Positions 6,495-8,461 of a DNA stretch of 8,461 bases are shown in pieces. Every line of letters begins with the position of its first letter. Within the stretch, counting starts at the first letter, position 1. The stretch is from Cyanobacteriota bacterium (lineage in GTDB: Bacteria > Cyanobacteriota > Cyanobacteriia > PCC-6307 > Cyanobiaceae). Position numbers and translations under genes: made by a program. The notes under the pieces were generated by a model. The model made no database searches. It saw only the letters and a program-made list of their open reading frames with translations, and had not been told where the DNA came from. Location: NCBI GenBank assembly GCA_026389255.1, contig JAPLIF010000356.1:1-8461 (forward strand), in the 5' to 3' direction.

Positions 6495-7354
6495 CCTCCG
6501 CGGCGGGGGGAACCATCGCCTGGATCGACGCTCCCGGGGGTGGCGGCACCTGGGGAGCCCCAGAGCAGTTGGCCCTGCCCCTGGCCGACCGGGGCCTGGC
6601 CCTCGCCGACGGCTTGTTTGAAACCATTTTGATCCGAAACGGCAAGCCCCAACTGCTGGAGGCCCACCTGGCGCGTTGGCAGCAATCCGCGGCGCGCCTG
6701 GGCATGGCCCCCCCACCGGATGCCGACCGCCTGGGGCCCCTATTGGCGGAGGCGATCGACCGCAGCGGCAGTGCCGATGCAGCCCTGCGCCTCAACTGGA
6801 GCCGGGGCAACGCCGGCCGCGGCATCGCCCTGCCGCCGGACGACGACGGTCCGCCCAGCCATCGCTTTTGGCTGCAGCTGGGCCCCTGGCGGCCGACTTT
6901 TTTGGCGGTGAGCACCCTCATCAGCCAGGGCGAGCGGCGCAATCCCGCCAGCCAGATCAGCGCCTGCAAAACCTTTGCCTACGGCTGGGCGGTGCAGGCC
7001 CGCCGCGAGGCCCAGCGGGGGGGTGCCGACGAGGCCCTGCTGCTCAACACGGCAGGGCAACTCTGCTGTGCCACCACCGCCAACCTGCTGCTGTTGATCG
7101 GGGGCTGCTGGCTGACGCCGCCCCTGGCCAGCGGCTGCCTGCCGGGAACCATGCGGGCCCAAGGGCTGGCCCAGGGTTGGCTGCAGGAGGCGGAGCTCTG
7201 GCCCGTTGATCTGGAGCGCTGCGAGGCGGGCCTGTTGATCAACAGCCTGGACTGCAGGCCCCTGCAAAGGGAAAGGCCCCACCAGGGGGCCTCGACCCAG
7301 GGTCTGGGCCCAACCGCTCGCAGCCTCTGGGAGCGGTGCTTGCGCTGGCAATAA
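6491..7354 (+). CDS. pabC: Class IV PLP aminotransferase-fold protein, probable 4-amino-4-deoxychorismate lyase
   Basis: Predicted to split aminodeoxychorismate into p-aminobenzoate and pyruvate, completing the PabB reaction; cytosolic and PLP-dependent. The 287 aa product follows the class IV pattern: PLADRGLALADGLFETILIR (30-49), LEAHLARW, RLNWSRGNAGRGIALP (100-115), the presumed PLP lysine Lys160 in SACKTFAYG (codon 6968-6970), GGADEALLLNTAGQL (177-191), ATTANLLL, LTPPLASGCLPGTMR and a C-terminal LLINSL. The function is assigned from the fold plus the ATGA overlap with pabB; a D-amino-acid or branched-chain transaminase cannot be excluded by sequence alone. Oddity: the glutamate that normally precedes xSxxN in this family and contacts the PLP ring nitrogen is Cys193 (LCCATTAN). 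The frame is open upstream to 6218, but that part overlaps pabB and is not coding. It is the last gene of the queC-pabB-pabC run and converges on the peroxidase gene. Confidence 0.88.
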   Translation: MTSAAGGTIAWIDAPGGGGTWGAPEQLALPLADRGLALADGLFETILIRNGKPQLLEAHLARWQQSAARLGMAPPPDADRLGPLLAEAIDRSGSADAALRLNWSRGNAGRGIALPPDDDGPPSHRFWLQLGPWRPTFLAVSTLISQGERRNPASQISACKTFAYGWAVQARREAQRGGADEALLLNTAGQLCCATTANLLLLIGGCWLTPPLASGCLPGTMRAQGLAQGWLQEAELWPVDLERCEAGLLINSLDCRPLQRERPHQGASTQGLGPTARSLWERCLRWQ

Positions 7355-7412
7355 CGGAAGCGAACGAATCGTCCTCCCGCTCCAAGGGACTGGCTGAGGG
7401 GGATGGGTTGAG

Positions 7413-7439
7413 GGGCTCAAGAGCCCACCTGCCTAGGCA
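7413..7439. terminator. Palindromes in the pabC/peroxidase convergent gap
   Basis: GGGCTC (7413-7418) and GAGCCC (7421-7426) form an inverted repeat around AA. A second, perfect 10-base palindrome TGCCTAGGCA follows (7430-7439) and covers the TAG stop of the minus-strand gene (7433-7435). A bidirectional terminator is plausible in this 78-base gap between convergent genes. There is no U-tract on the plus side, so this is inference. Confidence 0.35.
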
Positions 7440-8461
7440 AAAGTGGCAGGGACCTGGTTGGCCCAGGGATCGGCGGCCGCGAACAGCCCCGTGACGTTGG
7501 TCCGGAACTGGTCACCAACAGCGATGTTGCTGGCGATGAAGGACGGCTGGGTGGAGAGGATGTCGTTGCTGGCCTGGACTTTGAAGATCTCTCCATTGGG
7601 GGCGGCGAAATTGGCCCCCGATGTGCGCACCGTGATGTCGTGGAGAGTGTCCAATTCATTCCAGAGGTTGCTGCCGTTGCCATTGAGGCGGGGCACGTAG
7701 TAGAAGCGATCTCCCTCCTGGGAACGGTCAAGTTGCTCCAGGAAGATGTAGGCCATCAGCGGCCCCATCTGGCCGCTTTCCGCCGTGGGCTTCTCGGCGA
7801 GCATGCCCACCCAGGCATCCACATCCTCAAGTTTGGTGTAGGCCGCCTTGAACTTGGTGAGCAGGGCGCTGGTGCCCCAGGTCTTGGCATCGGCCTGATT
7901 GAAGGCCAGGGCCGCACCGGTGGCGTCCTTGGCGGGGGTCCAATCGCGCATGTTGCTGCCAAACTCCTCCCAGGAGGCGTAGGGTTTGAACAGCGGGTTG
8001 CCTTGGAAACGGGCGGTGGTGTCGGTACCGTTGGCCTTGTTGATCGGGCCATTGGTATAGAGCTCCCGCCGCATTTGGTTGAAGCCGGGCAGGCCCACTT
8101 CGCGGCCCCGCAGCACATTGGCCGTAAACAGATCCAGGTTACGGGTGACCAGATTGTTGCGCACCGCATCGGTGAGCATGGTGTCGATCGCCTCATGGGC
8201 CTTCTGGATCAGGCCGGCCTGAATGGCGGTAGTTCCGTAGCCAAAGAAAAGTTGGGGGTTGAGGAAGCCGTTAAAAAGATCCACCCCAGGGATTAGATCC
8301 TGGTTGATCTGGCTGTGGCCAACCCGGTAGGAAGCGACCGCAAACTCCAGGGAAATACCGGCATCCACATTGGGGTTGTAGCCAGCAAAACCATGGTTGC
8401 CTGCACCGAGGGCAAGAATCTTGCTGCCAGCCAGGCTAGGGGCAAATTCTTCATAGATCAT
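7433..8461 (-). CDS. Animal-type haem peroxidase family protein, C-terminal part, 5' end outside window
   Basis: C-terminal 342 residues of a protein resembling the myeloperoxidase/animal haem peroxidase superfamily, which oxidises halides or organic substrates with hydrogen peroxide. The first codon in the window is ATG at 8461-8459, but it aligns with the internal ITYRDYLP region of myeloperoxidase, so the gene continues past the edge; the distal His, Arg and ester-forming residues would lie there. Visible here: IYEEFAPSLAG (2-12), EFAVASYRVGHSQI (39-52) with the proximal haem ligand His49 (codon 8317-8315), Asn115 at the position that hydrogen-bonds that His, the RGREVGLPGFNQMRRE block (118-133, RxRDHGLPxYN in animals), VDAWVGMLAEK, GPLMAYIFLEQL and DRFYY. 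After about residue 260 there is a low-similarity tail ending in TAG. No RTX calcium repeats are seen in this part. Localisation cannot be judged without the N terminus. Confidence 0.85.
   Translation of the reverse strand: MIYEEFAPSLAGSKILALGAGNHGFAGYNPNVDAGISLEFAVASYRVGHSQINQDLIPGVDLFNGFLNPQLFFGYGTTAIQAGLIQKAHEAIDTMLTDAVRNNLVTRNLDLFTANVLRGREVGLPGFNQMRRELYTNGPINKANGTDTTARFQGNPLFKPYASWEEFGSNMRDWTPAKDATGAALAFNQADAKTWGTSALLTKFKAAYTKLEDVDAWVGMLAEKPTAESGQMGPLMAYIFLEQLDRSQEGDRFYYVPRLNGNGSNLWNELDTLHDITVRTSGANFAAPNGEIFKVQASNDILSTQPSFIASNIAVGDQFRTNVTGLFAAADPWANQVPATFA

Noticed and set aside
5640..6716. 358-codon minus-strand open frame opposite pabB and the start of pabC
   Set aside because: Pro/Gly/Ala/Arg-rich translation with no family resemblance, opposite well-conserved chorismate-binding motifs; a GC-driven shadow.
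7640..8296. 218-codon plus-strand open frame opposite the peroxidase
   Set aside because: It is antisense to a conserved haem peroxidase domain, and long open shadows are expected at this GC content; no recognisable motif in the translation.
1..8461. CRISPR array, tRNA, rRNA or insertion-sequence ends
   Set aside because: No regularly spaced repeats, cloverleaf-like segments, transposase-like frames or terminal inverted repeats were found on either strand; nearly all bases are taken by recognised genes.

Overview
The window is a dense, high-GC bacterial segment. It most likely comes from a unicellular picocyanobacterium of the Synechococcus/Cyanobium type. This assignment is inference: it rests on the character of the protein sequences (QueC and QueE closely resemble what I remember of marine Synechococcus/Prochlorococcus homologues), the pyrG / deazapurine / pab gene neighbourhood, and two copies of the HIP1 octamer GCGATCGC (1676-1683 and 5033-5040). 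I see no RNA gene, CRISPR array, insertion sequence or phage gene.

Layout. (1) 3-1100, plus strand: the 3' two thirds of pyrG (CTP synthase), cut by the left edge and overlapping queE (to 1750), the radical-SAM 7-carboxy-7-deazaguanine synthase. (2) 1747-4289, minus strand: a tightly coupled two-gene unit, an export-type lipoprotein resembling an ABC solute-binding protein followed by a multi-pass MscS-family channel. It ends convergently against queE with a 4-base overlap. (3) About 4290-4455: a divergent gap with a GC-rich hairpin. (4) 4456-7354, plus strand: queC, pabB and pabC. (5) 7355-7432: a short convergent gap with palindromes. (6) 7433-8461, minus strand: the C-terminal part of an animal-type haem peroxidase whose start lies beyond the right edge.

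How the genes work together. QueE and QueC catalyse successive steps to preQ0, the 7-deazaguanine precursor of queuosine in tRNA. PabB and PabC turn chorismate into p-aminobenzoate for folate. The two pathways meet at GTP cyclohydrolase I chemistry, so the plus-strand genes form a pterin/deazapurine/nucleotide neighbourhood. The minus-strand lipoprotein-channel pair interrupts it, has a visibly lower GC content in the channel gene, and has no ABC permease or ATPase beside it. This pair is the best candidate here for an undescribed functional unit. The other points worth checking are a Glu-to-Cys change at the PLP-binding position of PabC, the peroxidase with a changed signature motif, and the ambiguous TTG start of queC.
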